A stretch of DNA of 49,413 nt from a virus. The translations under genes and the position numbers were made by a program. The notes under the pieces are model-generated. The model had not been told where the DNA came from. It was given only the letters and a program-made list of their open reading frames with translations, and searched no databases. Shown piece after piece: positions 40,090 to 47,693 of the stretch (positions are counted from its first letter, which is position 1; every line of letters starts with the position of its first letter). Location: positions 1 through 49,413 of IMG/VR virus record IMGVR_UViG_3300035698_011691, one strand, 5' to 3'.

Positions 40090-40412
40090 AAGAAATAACA
40101 ATAGAAGGAAAAGGTGGAAATATAGCTTATGATGACAAGAAAGTTATTATTAAAAGAAAAGGTTTTATGTCTTTTGCAGCACATGGAATTAAAGGAGATA
40201 AGATAATTCCAATCAAGAATATAACATCTTTGCAGTTTAAAAAAGCTGGAAGAATGGGACAAGGATTTATACAGTTTTCAATTCTTGGTGGAAGAGAAGC
40301 TAAAGGTGGAATGTTTCAAGCAGTATATGATGAAAATAGTGTATTCTTTAAATATAAACAACGAGAAGGATTTGAGAAATTAAAAGAATTTATTGAAGGT
40401 AAAATTTACTGA
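40086..40412 (+). CDS. PH-like/DUF4429-type protein
   Basis: 108 aa, mostly beta strands: IIKRKGFMSFAAHGIKGDKIIPIKNITSLQFKKAGRMGQGFIQFSILGG resembles the DUF4429 (PH-fold) domain, with a final helix (REGFEKLKEFIEG). Such domains occur in small membrane-associated or stress proteins. A single ATGA overlap with the membrane gene before it suggests a pair. Confidence 0.55.
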   Translation: MKEITIEGKGGNIAYDDKKVIIKRKGFMSFAAHGIKGDKIIPIKNITSLQFKKAGRMGQGFIQFSILGGREAKGGMFQAVYDENSVFFKYKQREGFEKLKEFIEGKIY

Positions 40413-40474
40413 AAACATAAACAGCATCATCTCTTTATGGGATTGTGTCAATAGCAGCTTAATAAGATATAAAT

Positions 40475-40511
40475 ACCTCTTTAAACGCCATTTAAGGAGG
40501 TTTTTCTTTTT
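40475..40511 (+). terminator. Hairpin plus T-run terminator
   Basis: ACCTCTTTAAA (40475-40485) pairs with TTTAAGGAGGT (40491-40501) with one G-T pair, followed by TTTTTCTTTT. It ends the small-gene operon about 60 nt after its last stop codon. The form is that of an intrinsic terminator, and the T-run alone would also work in archaea. Confidence 0.75.
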
Positions 40512-40628
40512 GTAAAGGATTTATATAGTTTAGACAAGAACTTTCATTAGAGACCTTCTATGGCGTTCTGAGGGGTTATTAGAGGCATATCATAGACGTA
40601 TTCTTAAGTAAATGTAATTGTTAAACCT
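40512..40628 (+). other. Intergenic region with TATA box and possible RNA
   Basis: No coding frame found. TTTATATA (40521-40528) would start an RNA near 40550. TCTATG (40557-40562) and CATAGA (40591-40596) can pair around a G/T-rich loop. It may hold a small RNA or the leader of the packaging operon; the structure is weaker than at 35336. Confidence 0.3.
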
Positions 40629-40662
40629 AATTATATAATTTAGAAATATATATTTAAAAATG
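40629..40662 (+). promoter_or_regulatory. 34-bp promoter element, copy b
   Basis: AATTATATAATTTAGAAATA followed by TATATTTAAAAATG matches the other copies at more than 25 of 34 positions. It ends 20 nt before ATG 40682. Confidence 0.6.
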
Positions 40663-40681
40663 ATATATAATTATATATGAT

Positions 40682-40855
40682 ATGAAAGAAAGTCAGTATG
40701 TTCAAAAATGCATAACAATAAAGAAAGAACAAGAAGAATTTTTGAAGGATGAGAAAGTATTTATGCTAAGCAAGTTTGTTCAAAGTAAGTTGGACGAATA
40801 TATAAAAATGAAAAAAGAATATAAGGAGTTTATGGAAGATGAAGAGAAAGCTTGA
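40682..40855 (+). CDS. Ribbon-helix-helix-like small protein
   Basis: 57 aa. KCITIKKEQEEFLKDEKVFMLSKFVQSKLDEYI follows the strand (CITIK), helix, short turn and helix of RHH repressors. First gene after the promoter copy at 40629, so it may regulate the packaging operon. Overlaps the next gene. Confidence 0.55.
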   Translation: MKESQYVQKCITIKKEQEEFLKDEKVFMLSKFVQSKLDEYIKMKKEYKEFMEDEEKA

Positions 40856-41126
40856 TGCAAAGGAGATGGCAATGATGTTGAAGGTTTTAGAGAGCAGGAA
40901 GAAAGAGAAAGCTTGGACTGAATATCAGATTAGATATCATGAGTTGATGTTGAATGAGGGATTGATAATGAACCATGAGAAGAATATGAGAGATTTTAAA
41001 CAGAAGAAAGCAGAGTTTGAAGTAGAGTTGAAGATTGTAAAAAACATTATGACAGAAATGGAAGACCAAATTAGAAATGGTGTTGAGATTAAGAAAGATG
41101 AGAAGGAGGTAAAAGATGGTAGATGA
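40839..41126 (+). CDS. Coiled-coil protein
   Basis: 95 aa, long charged helix (EMAMMLKVLESRKKEKAWTE ... FEVELKIVKNIMTEMEDQI). No motif. Upstream of the packaging genes. Confidence 0.55.
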   Translation: MKRKLDAKEMAMMLKVLESRKKEKAWTEYQIRYHELMLNEGLIMNHEKNMRDFKQKKAEFEVELKIVKNIMTEMEDQIRNGVEIKKDEKEVKDGR

Positions 41127-41559
41127 TTTTAAAAAGGTTGGCAAGAAGAGTTTTTTCGATGTATTTAATAGGCAGATGGCAGATATTGCAATGAAGTTTT
41201 CAAAGTTGCATAAACCATTTGACGAACCTTGTGCAAGGTTAGAGTTCAGAGATAAGTTAGAAGCAGCTGAAAGAGAATGTGAAAGAAGATTTGGGTTTTT
41301 GAAAGAGGATATAAAAGTTGAAATTGGCGATTTAGATAAGTATGGTGATGCAGATAGATTTGAACTTGAAGAAGACCAAGAAGATTTAGTTGACAAGGTT
41401 ATTGAAGGTAGTAGAACTCAAGTTATTATTGGACATACATTGAGTTATAGATGTAAGAAAAGAGGACATGGCATTAGTGTTTTCATTCCTATAAAGCAAT
41501 ATCAAGAAATGAAAGAAAAGAAAGTTGAGAAGCCTATAATTAAAAAGGGAAATAAATAA
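41116..41559 (+). CDS. Hypothetical protein of packaging operon
   Basis: 147 aa. Helical N-terminal part (FFDVFNRQMADIAMKFSKL), RDKLEAAERECERRFG, an acidic centre, and a beta-containing end (QVIIGHTLSYRCKKRGHGISVFIPIKQY). No recognised family. Confidence 0.5.
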   Translation: MVDDFKKVGKKSFFDVFNRQMADIAMKFSKLHKPFDEPCARLEFRDKLEAAERECERRFGFLKEDIKVEIGDLDKYGDADRFELEEDQEDLVDKVIEGSRTQVIIGHTLSYRCKKRGHGISVFIPIKQYQEMKEKKVEKPIIKKGNK

Positions 41560-41581
41560 TAATTATTTATATATATTTATT

Positions 41582-42022
41582 ATGGGATGGTTAGGAATAA
41601 AAGATTATGGCTTTGGGGGAAAGCACAGAACTAAGGAAGAAGATGATGAATACAGAAAAAGAATTGGTGGAGTTCCAAGGAAAAGAGTTTGGACAAAGGA
41701 GAAGTGTGTTCAAGAGTTAGAAGATATTCTTAGTATTTTAAAAAAGGTTTTGAGAGAAGATAGTAAACTCGAAGCTGATAATCCAAAGAAGTTAAAACAA
41801 GAAACAATAAGAGATGCAATAACATTGATGAATAAGATTCTCGATTATGTAAAGTATTTGTATCCACCAGTTCAACAAAACTTAAATGTGAATGTTGATA
41901 TGACTGCGAATGCTGTTATTGAAAGATTGAAGGAATGGAAGAAGAAAGAGAATGTTTTTGTTGTGACTGGTGAGAATAAAGAAGAGGAGAAAAAAGACAT
42001 ATTAAAAAAGGAGGTAAAATGA
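41582..42022 (+). CDS. Possible small terminase subunit
   Basis: 146 aa. WTKEKCVQELEDILSILKKVLREDSKL...ETIRDAITLMNKILDYVKYLYPP is helical, with a basic HTH-like start and a central oligomerisation helix. Position shortly before the large terminase is the main argument; two short genes lie between. An AT-rich spacer precedes it. Confidence 0.45.
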   Translation: MGWLGIKDYGFGGKHRTKEEDDEYRKRIGGVPRKRVWTKEKCVQELEDILSILKKVLREDSKLEADNPKKLKQETIRDAITLMNKILDYVKYLYPPVQQNLNVNVDMTANAVIERLKEWKKKENVFVVTGENKEEEKKDILKKEVK

Positions 42023-42246
42023 AACAGAAAAAACAAAAAAGAAAGAAAAGGATTAGTATGTTAATGAAAGGAATTGGAGAAACTTTTAATATTCACACAT
42101 ATATTTGGAAAAACAAAACAGAAAAATATGTAATTGAAGACATTACAAATGTAACAGAATATGTCAATTCTATTTTAGAACAGCATGGAGAAAAGGCTGC
42201 TATAAATAAAATGAAATCTTTTATAAAAATAAACGAAAATGCATAA
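42019..42246 (+). CDS. Hypothetical small basic protein
   Basis: 75 aa, starts with a Lys/Arg-rich stretch (KQKKQKRKKR), helical end. ATGA overlap with the preceding gene. No motif. Confidence 0.5.
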   Translation: MKQKKQKRKKRISMLMKGIGETFNIHTYIWKNKTEKYVIEDITNVTEYVNSILEQHGEKAAINKMKSFIKINENA

Positions 42247-42490
42247 AAGTGAATACATCGAATATTTGAAGAGTGAAGATTGGAAAGAAAGAAGACAAGA
42301 GTTGATGGAGCAGGCGGGTTGGGTGTGTAGTGAATGCGGCGAAAAGGCAACCCAGTTGCATCATGTAAATTATAATAATATTGGCATGGAGGAATTAGAA
42401 GATGATGTGATTGCAATATGTAATGATTGTCATAATAAAATTCATGAGAAGGGAGAATATGGATACGAAGATTATAAAGGATGGTGTTGA
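42239..42490 (+). CDS. HNH endonuclease (packaging type)
   Basis: 83 aa. CSECGEKATQLHHVNYNNIG...ICNDCHNKIH contains both zinc Cys pairs, the catalytic HH and the closing His of an HNH domain. It directly precedes and overlaps the terminase gene, which matches the HNH-terminase pairing needed for DNA packaging in some tailed phages. Confidence 0.9.
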   Translation: MHKSEYIEYLKSEDWKERRQELMEQAGWVCSECGEKATQLHHVNYNNIGMEELEDDVIAICNDCHNKIHEKGEYGYEDYKGWC

Positions 42491-43835
42491 TATTAAACCA
42501 AGAGAAATTGAACCTGTTAAACTTACTGTTGAAGATTTTAAAGACCCAATCGGATTTCAAGTTGCTTATTTAAATCAAATTCCTCATAAGAAACAAGAAG
42601 AGGTTTTATTGTCTCCTCATAAGAATAAAATTATTGTTTGTGGAAGAAGAAGTGGCAAGACCCAAATGATTTCTGGGGAGATTATAAGAGGCGCTGTATT
42701 AGGAATTTATAAAAGGCAAATGGTTATTGGTCCTCAATATAAGCATACATTAATTGTTTACAATAAGATTATAGAGCTTATGACAAAAGCAAAATTGATG
42801 GATGATATTCAAGTTTATAAATTAAGTCCACGTCCAACTATTATTTTTTGTAATGGTGCTTCTGTAGATTTTGGGAGTGCTGACAACCCAGATAGTTTAA
42901 GAGGAGAAGCCTATGATAGGTTGTTTAAAGATGAAAGTTCATTTATTAAGGAAGGAGCAAAGAATGCTATCAAGCCATTAACATATGATACTGGTGCTCC
43001 AATTTGGGAAACAACAACTCCATGGGGTAAGGGCGAAGTTTGGGAATTATGGGAAAGAGGAATGAGAGGTGATGAAGATTATGGATGCTTTCATTATAAC
43101 TATAAGGATAATCCTTATTTATTGCCTGAAGGAATAAAAGAAATAGAGAAAGATATTTTGGATTATGGTGAAGATAGTGAATATGTACAATGTGAGATTT
43201 ATGGTAACTTCGTTGAGGATAGAGATGCTTATTTTAAGAAGGAGATGATTGAAGGTTGCTTTGAAGATTATATATTGGGCATTGATATAAACAAAAGATA
43301 TTCATATGCGTTGGGTGTTGACATTGCAGGAGAAGGAGAAGATGAGAGTGTATTCATATCTGTGCAAAGTGTTGGTGGTGAGATAAGGATTCATTCCATT
43401 GATAATTTCTTAAAGAACAAGCCAAGGGAGATTGTGGGGAAAGTAAAGATTTTAGATAGGGAATATACTTACTTTAAGATATGTATGGATAAAACAGGAA
43501 TGGGAGAAGGTCCTGTTGACCAGTTGAGAGAGACATTAAATGAGAATGCTGTTGATGATTTTAGAGTAGAGCCAATACGATTTACTACTCAAATGAAAAT
43601 GGATATATATAGTAATTTGAAGAAGGTTATGTCACAGGGCAAACTGAAGTTTCCTAATAATGAACATACAAAGAAACTGATATTTCAATTGAGAGATTTA
43701 AGAAGAGAGATTATGAGTAGTGGTGATATAAAGATACACCACAGCGAGAAGGGGCATGATGATTATCCCGATGCATTGGCATTGGCATGTTGGGCTTGTA
43801 AGGATGAAGATATGTATATGCCTACTATTGCTTGA
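42459..43835 (+). CDS. terL: Large terminase subunit
   Basis: 458 aa from ATG 42459 with a GGGAG ribosome site just ahead; overlaps HNH. Walker A CGRRSGKT (61-68), coupling TTTPWGKGE, Walker B DRLFKDES (153-160). RNase H nuclease: GVDIAGEGEDES (Asp), YFKICMDKTGMGEG (Asp), HHSEKGHDDYPDALALACWA (Asp pair). Complete. Motor and nuclease for DNA packaging. Confidence 0.95.
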   Translation: MDTKIIKDGVDIKPREIEPVKLTVEDFKDPIGFQVAYLNQIPHKKQEEVLLSPHKNKIIVCGRRSGKTQMISGEIIRGAVLGIYKRQMVIGPQYKHTLIVYNKIIELMTKAKLMDDIQVYKLSPRPTIIFCNGASVDFGSADNPDSLRGEAYDRLFKDESSFIKEGAKNAIKPLTYDTGAPIWETTTPWGKGEVWELWERGMRGDEDYGCFHYNYKDNPYLLPEGIKEIEKDILDYGEDSEYVQCEIYGNFVEDRDAYFKKEMIEGCFEDYILGIDINKRYSYALGVDIAGEGEDESVFISVQSVGGEIRIHSIDNFLKNKPREIVGKVKILDREYTYFKICMDKTGMGEGPVDQLRETLNENAVDDFRVEPIRFTTQMKMDIYSNLKKVMSQGKLKFPNNEHTKKLIFQLRDLRREIMSSGDIKIHHSEKGHDDYPDALALACWACKDEDMYMPTIA

Positions 43836-43843
43836 TAATCGTT

Positions 43844-43877
43844 AATTATATAATTTAATAATATAAATTTAAAAATA
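43844..43877 (+). promoter_or_regulatory. 34-bp promoter element, copy c
   Basis: AATTATATAATTTAATAATA plus TAAATTTAAAAATA, closely matching copies a, b and d. It ends 20 nt before ATG 43897, the same spacing as copy b, so it probably drives the portal and virion genes. Confidence 0.62.
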
Positions 43878-43896
43878 AATTTAATTTATATATATT

Positions 43897-46044
43897 ATGT
43901 GGAATCCATTTAGTAAACAAGAGGTGAAAGAAGTATACGTTCCTACTATTTCTCAAACTGATATACCAATGATTACAGAGAAGTTTAAAGGAGAAGTTGA
44001 GAAGAAAGATATTAAGTTTCCAAGAGAATTAGGTGAAGAGCATCCATTTGATTTTAGTCAATTAGAAGGGCTTTATAAGAAGTTTGGATTCTTTACAGCT
44101 GTTGTAGATAAGTATGTTGATTATGTTGTTGGTCCTGGATTCTTTGTTGAATGTGATGATGAAAGAGCAAAAAAGATTATTGAAGATTTTATGAGAGATA
44201 TTAATTTTGATACATTGTTGAGAGAGTGGTGTAAAGAAGGTTTGATTAAAGGCAATGGATTTATAGAAATAGGCGGAGATAAAAAGAAAGGAATTAATGG
44301 TATGAAGATATTGAATGCTAATTATATGTATGTTGATAGAGATAAATTTGGGGTTGTTGAAGGTTATAATCAATATAAAGGTGGGTTTGATGCATTTGCA
44401 AAAGAAAAAGTAATACCCTTTACAACGTCTCAAATAGCACATTTTCCTTTTAATAAAATAGGTGATTGTGCTTATGGATTGGGTATTGGTTATCCAGCAT
44501 TAAAGCTTATTGATAATGCTTTGCAAAATAGTAAAGATTTGCATATGCTTCAGAGCAAGAAAGCAAATGCTCCTTTACATGCTCAATTAGGAAAGGTTGA
44601 TGGCAATATAAAAATCATTCCAAAAGCAGAAGATGTTGCTGCATTTGGAAAGAAATTGGAAACAATGAATAATAAACAAGAATGGGCAACAGACCCTCTT
44701 GTAAATTTTAAGGTTATTGATTATGGAAACATTGGTGATAAGTTTACTACTGCTTTGAAGTATGATAAGGACATGCTTATAAATGCATTTCAAATACCCG
44801 AAGTGTTATTAGGGCAAGGGAACATAGCTGAAGGATTAGCAGATGTTCAAATGGATGGATTTGAAAGAAGAATACAATCTATACAGGCTGAATTAGAAAA
44901 GGTTGTTGAAGAGAATATATTTAAGAGAATATTAGAAGCAAACGGATTAGAAGTCCATGTTGAATTTCAATGGGGAAGACCATCAAACAAAGAAAAGGCA
45001 GATAGATTATCTCGACTAACAGAACTTATGAAAATTCCTACAATATCAATGACATTAGTTAAATTGATGGAAGAGGACGTTGTTAAGATGTTGGATTATG
45101 ATGAAAATGAATATGAAAAGATGTCAGCTGAAGAAGAGAAAGAAAGAGAATTGGAAAGACCACAACCATTAGTTCCTGGACAGAATGAAAATCCTCCTAA
45201 GTTGCCTCCTAAGAAAAAGATTCCTCAACCTAAACCAGAGCAAAAGTTTGATTTATTTATAACCAATATGAAGTCACAAAATGAGAACATCTTAAAAGAA
45301 TTTGAAAAAATAAAGAACGCATCAGAGACTAAGAGATTAAAAAGAAAATCAAGAAAGGAAAGGCTGAAGGAGAGAAAGAACATTATTCCAATGGGAGTTA
45401 TAAAGAAAAAGCATGTAGAGATAGTACATATTGATAATAGAAATTATGAATATCAAAAATCATGTCCTCATTGTGATGAAAAAGTAGGTAATATAAATGA
45501 TATTGAAGAGTGGTTGGGATTTAAATATAAAACTTATCTTGCTCATATATTAAGTGTTGTAAAGGCAGATAAGTTTGAATATATACAAGCTTCAAATGCT
45601 ATAGAAGAACAGGCAGGTTATCTTAGCACCAAGCAAGTAGCAAAAGTAAAAACAATTTTAAGCAATGGTTTTGAAAAAGGAGAAAGCATATCTACAATGA
45701 CAAAGAATGTTGATAAGATTGGTATAAAGGATTTATATAGAATGACAAAGGAAGGTAAATTAAAAGTAGGAGCAAGTGGATTGCCTATATTAGCAAGGAG
45801 TGCTGAAAAGAGAGGCACGGGAATTATAAGAACTGAAGTTACAAGAATGGCTAATAAAGGAGCAGAGGAATATTATAAGAAACAAGGATTTACAAAAGAG
45901 AGATGGGTAGCAAGCTTTGGAGAAAGGACATGTCCTGATTGTGAAGATTTAGATGGTCAAATATTTGAAATAAATAATCATCCGCCATTGCCTTTGCATC
46001 CATTATGTAGATGTATGATGGTGGCTGTTGAGGAGTTAAAATAA
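43897..46044 (+). CDS. Portal fused to Mu-F-like minor head protein
   Basis: 715 aa. The first about 420 residues form the portal (FPFNKIGDCAYGLGIGYPALKLIDNALQ, then EVLLGQGNIAEGLADVQMDGFERRIQ). After a Pro/Lys-rich linker (about 425-520) with a CPHCDEKVG zinc knuckle, residues 560-715 are a Mu gpF domain: RSAEKRGTGIIRTEVTRMANKGAEEYYKK, ERTCPDCEDLDGQIF, PPLPLHPLCRCMM. Portal and head-morphogenesis proteins are usually separate. Confidence 0.92.
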   Translation: MWNPFSKQEVKEVYVPTISQTDIPMITEKFKGEVEKKDIKFPRELGEEHPFDFSQLEGLYKKFGFFTAVVDKYVDYVVGPGFFVECDDERAKKIIEDFMRDINFDTLLREWCKEGLIKGNGFIEIGGDKKKGINGMKILNANYMYVDRDKFGVVEGYNQYKGGFDAFAKEKVIPFTTSQIAHFPFNKIGDCAYGLGIGYPALKLIDNALQNSKDLHMLQSKKANAPLHAQLGKVDGNIKIIPKAEDVAAFGKKLETMNNKQEWATDPLVNFKVIDYGNIGDKFTTALKYDKDMLINAFQIPEVLLGQGNIAEGLADVQMDGFERRIQSIQAELEKVVEENIFKRILEANGLEVHVEFQWGRPSNKEKADRLSRLTELMKIPTISMTLVKLMEEDVVKMLDYDENEYEKMSAEEEKERELERPQPLVPGQNENPPKLPPKKKIPQPKPEQKFDLFITNMKSQNENILKEFEKIKNASETKRLKRKSRKERLKERKNIIPMGVIKKKHVEIVHIDNRNYEYQKSCPHCDEKVGNINDIEEWLGFKYKTYLAHILSVVKADKFEYIQASNAIEEQAGYLSTKQVAKVKTILSNGFEKGESISTMTKNVDKIGIKDLYRMTKEGKLKVGASGLPILARSAEKRGTGIIRTEVTRMANKGAEEYYKKQGFTKERWVASFGERTCPDCEDLDGQIFEINNHPPLPLHPLCRCMMVAVEELK

Positions 46045-46045
46045 G

Positions 46046-46687
46046 ATGGGACAAATAACACATCCGAATTTAAGAAGTCCAATGGCTATGGTTAGTCCTG
46101 ATGCAAGATTGCATACTACAGGTAGTGTTACAGTTCTTCCAAATGTGGTTTTAGATAAAGTGAGAGTTAGAGGTAGTGGGTTAGTTATGTTTCCTAAAGA
46201 AATGGATAGAATAATAAATGGTAATTTATATCAAGCTGGTTCATATATTCAAAATATGCCAATAGACACAAGTGGAGGAGTATTTTTATGTTGTGGAGCA
46301 AATGATATACATTTCGAATTTACTGCACAAACAGATGGCAATATGATTTTTAATATATATGAAAATACACAAGTGTCAAATAGTGGAGCAAGTCTTATGA
46401 TATCTAATAGAAGTAGACATGCAGCAGTATTAGGAAGCGTAATTGATGCGGCAGTATGGGTCGACCCAATAATATCAACAAGTAGTGGAACAATGTTTTA
46501 TTCATCTATGTTTTTAGGAGGAAGTGGAGCAGTAACAAAACATCGTTCAGCTTCACAAGGTATTGGTGGCGTAGGTGCAGATTGGTTATTTGAAGCGGGT
46601 AGTTGTTATTATATGGAATTTATAAATGAAGCAGGAAGGCTGTTGAATGCAGATTTTGATATTATAATGCATGAACATAAACATTAA
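46046..46687 (+). CDS. Virion accessory (decoration/fibre-associated) protein
   Basis: 213 aa, beta-rich. FEFTAQTDGNMIFNIYENTQVSNSGASLMISNRSR and VWVDPIISTSSGTMFYSSM...DWLFEAGSCYYMEFINEAGRLLNADFDIIMHEHKH recall a widespread phage virion family found next to fibre genes (polar N-R-x-R then Gly-T strand pattern, long beta sandwich). No enzymatic motif. Function: capsid decoration or fibre attachment, by position and fold. Confidence 0.6.
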   Translation: MGQITHPNLRSPMAMVSPDARLHTTGSVTVLPNVVLDKVRVRGSGLVMFPKEMDRIINGNLYQAGSYIQNMPIDTSGGVFLCCGANDIHFEFTAQTDGNMIFNIYENTQVSNSGASLMISNRSRHAAVLGSVIDAAVWVDPIISTSSGTMFYSSMFLGGSGAVTKHRSASQGIGGVGADWLFEAGSCYYMEFINEAGRLLNADFDIIMHEHKH

Positions 46688-46688
46688 A

Positions 46689-46889
46689 ATGGGACAAATA
46701 TATAAAAATTTATATTATGATGAAGAAGGAAGATGTTACTTATTTGCAAATGAGAGTGATAGGAAATATGTTGTTGACCAACAATCTTATTTACTCATCT
46801 ACATATTAGAGATGCTTATAGAATTAAAAAAATCAAATGAGGTATATACACTTAACAATGAGATGTCAAGTAAAAAAATGCGAAAATAG
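46689..46889 (+). CDS. Hypothetical small protein
   Basis: 66 aa from ATG 46689, starting MGQIYKNLYYDEEGRCYLF. Begins 1 nt after the previous stop. No motif. Confidence 0.5.
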   Translation: MGQIYKNLYYDEEGRCYLFANESDRKYVVDQQSYLLIYILEMLIELKKSNEVYTLNNEMSSKKMRK

Positions 46890-47001
46890 AGCAATGTTGC
46901 TTTATGGAAGTAAATGGATTTGTGGAGAGTGTTTTATGAAAATCTTTAATAAATTAATAAATGATAAGAATAAACAGATAGAGGAAATAGAAAATGATTA
47001 A
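46858..47001 (+). CDS. Zinc-ribbon micro-protein
   Basis: 47 aa. MRCQVKKCENRAMLLYGSKWICGECF gives two Cys pairs. Overlaps genes on both sides, which supports a real coupled gene. Confidence 0.45.
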   Translation: MRCQVKKCENRAMLLYGSKWICGECFMKIFNKLINDKNKQIEEIEND

Positions 47002-47311
47002 AATATGTCCACACTGTGGAGAAAGATATATGATTGGTTTTGATACAACAGATTTTGTCCATCAGTGTAATAGTGGGAATAAAGCAATAGACCAAGAAGA
47101 TGTTGTTGTTATAGGTGATTGGGAAGACTTTAGTGGCAGTGAAAAAGTTCCTGCACAACAAGTATTAAGACAAGGAGCAGAGAATAAGCTAATGGGAACA
47201 ACAGCTGACATAGAAGGTGATGATTTAGAAGACCATACAAGGAGGGGATTGAGAGCTTCTACTCACAGACAAAGGCAACACTTTGAATTCATTAAAACAC
47301 AAATTATATAA
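46994..47311 (+). CDS. Zinc-ribbon virion-region protein
   Basis: 105 aa. ICPHCGERYMIGF opens a ribbon (also HQCN), then an acidic region with VVVIGDWEDFSGSEKVPAQQVLRQGAENKL. The end is RGLRASTHRQRQHFEFIKTQ. No family recognised; lies amid structural genes. Confidence 0.5.
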   Translation: MIKICPHCGERYMIGFDTTDFVHQCNSGNKAIDQEDVVVIGDWEDFSGSEKVPAQQVLRQGAENKLMGTTADIEGDDLEDHTRRGLRASTHRQRQHFEFIKTQII

Positions 47312-47335
47312 TTAAAAAATATATTTTTAAAAATA
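47302..47335 (+). promoter_or_regulatory. 34-bp promoter element, copy d
   Basis: AATTATATAATTAAAAAATA plus TATTTTTAAAAATA. It ends only 2 nt before ATG 47338. If AATTATATAATT is the TATA box, transcription begins about at the ATG (leaderless). Confidence 0.6.
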
Positions 47336-47337
47336 AA

Positions 47338-47469
47338 ATGGGATTTATAATATTAGGAGAAGATGTAAAAGATATTGATGAGTTCATAAAAGAATATCTT
47401 GTTGATGAGAAGAAGAAAAAGAGGGAATTAAAAGAAAAATTGAACAAATGGAAAAGAAAGAAAAAATAG
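47338..47469 (+). CDS. Micro-protein, possibly leaderless
   Basis: 43 aa: MGFIILGEDVKDIDEFIKEYL followed by a strongly basic tail of Lys and Arg. It sits directly behind promoter copy d and overlaps the next gene. Role unknown. Confidence 0.5.
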   Translation: MGFIILGEDVKDIDEFIKEYLVDEKKKKRELKEKLNKWKRKKK

Positions 47470-47693
47470 AAGAAAAAAACATAGAAGAGAAAAAGAATCC
47501 TATTGGAGTTGATAGAAGTGGGTTAACACTAAATAAATTTATGGATGATATGTCTATGTTGGGGAAACAAGTAAATGACCCTAATTTAAATAAACCTACA
47601 TTTCACTATGGTGACTTAGCTATAACAAATTATTTGTTGTGGTTATTATTGGCTGAGACAATGACATTAAATGATACTTTAGGAGGAGAATAA
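47448..47693 (+). CDS. Hypothetical protein before the fibre gene
   Basis: 81 aa. Basic/acidic N-terminus then a Leu-rich helix (DLAITNYLLWLLLAETMTLND) that could be a membrane helix or coiled coil. Overlaps both neighbours by one base or more. Function unknown. Confidence 0.5.
   Translation: MEKKEKIEEKNIEEKKNPIGVDRSGLTLNKFMDDMSMLGKQVNDPNLNKPTFHYGDLAITNYLLWLLLAETMTLNDTLGGE

Noticed and set aside
40887-41396. Long antisense ORF (169 codons) on the minus strand
   Set aside because: It is a Ser/Leu/Phe/Asn-rich shadow of two well-supported plus-strand genes and has no motif or ribosome site.
42093-42560. Antisense ORF (155 codons) opposite the HNH/terminase start
   Set aside because: Composition is that of a reverse-strand shadow; the plus strand encodes HNH and TerL motifs.
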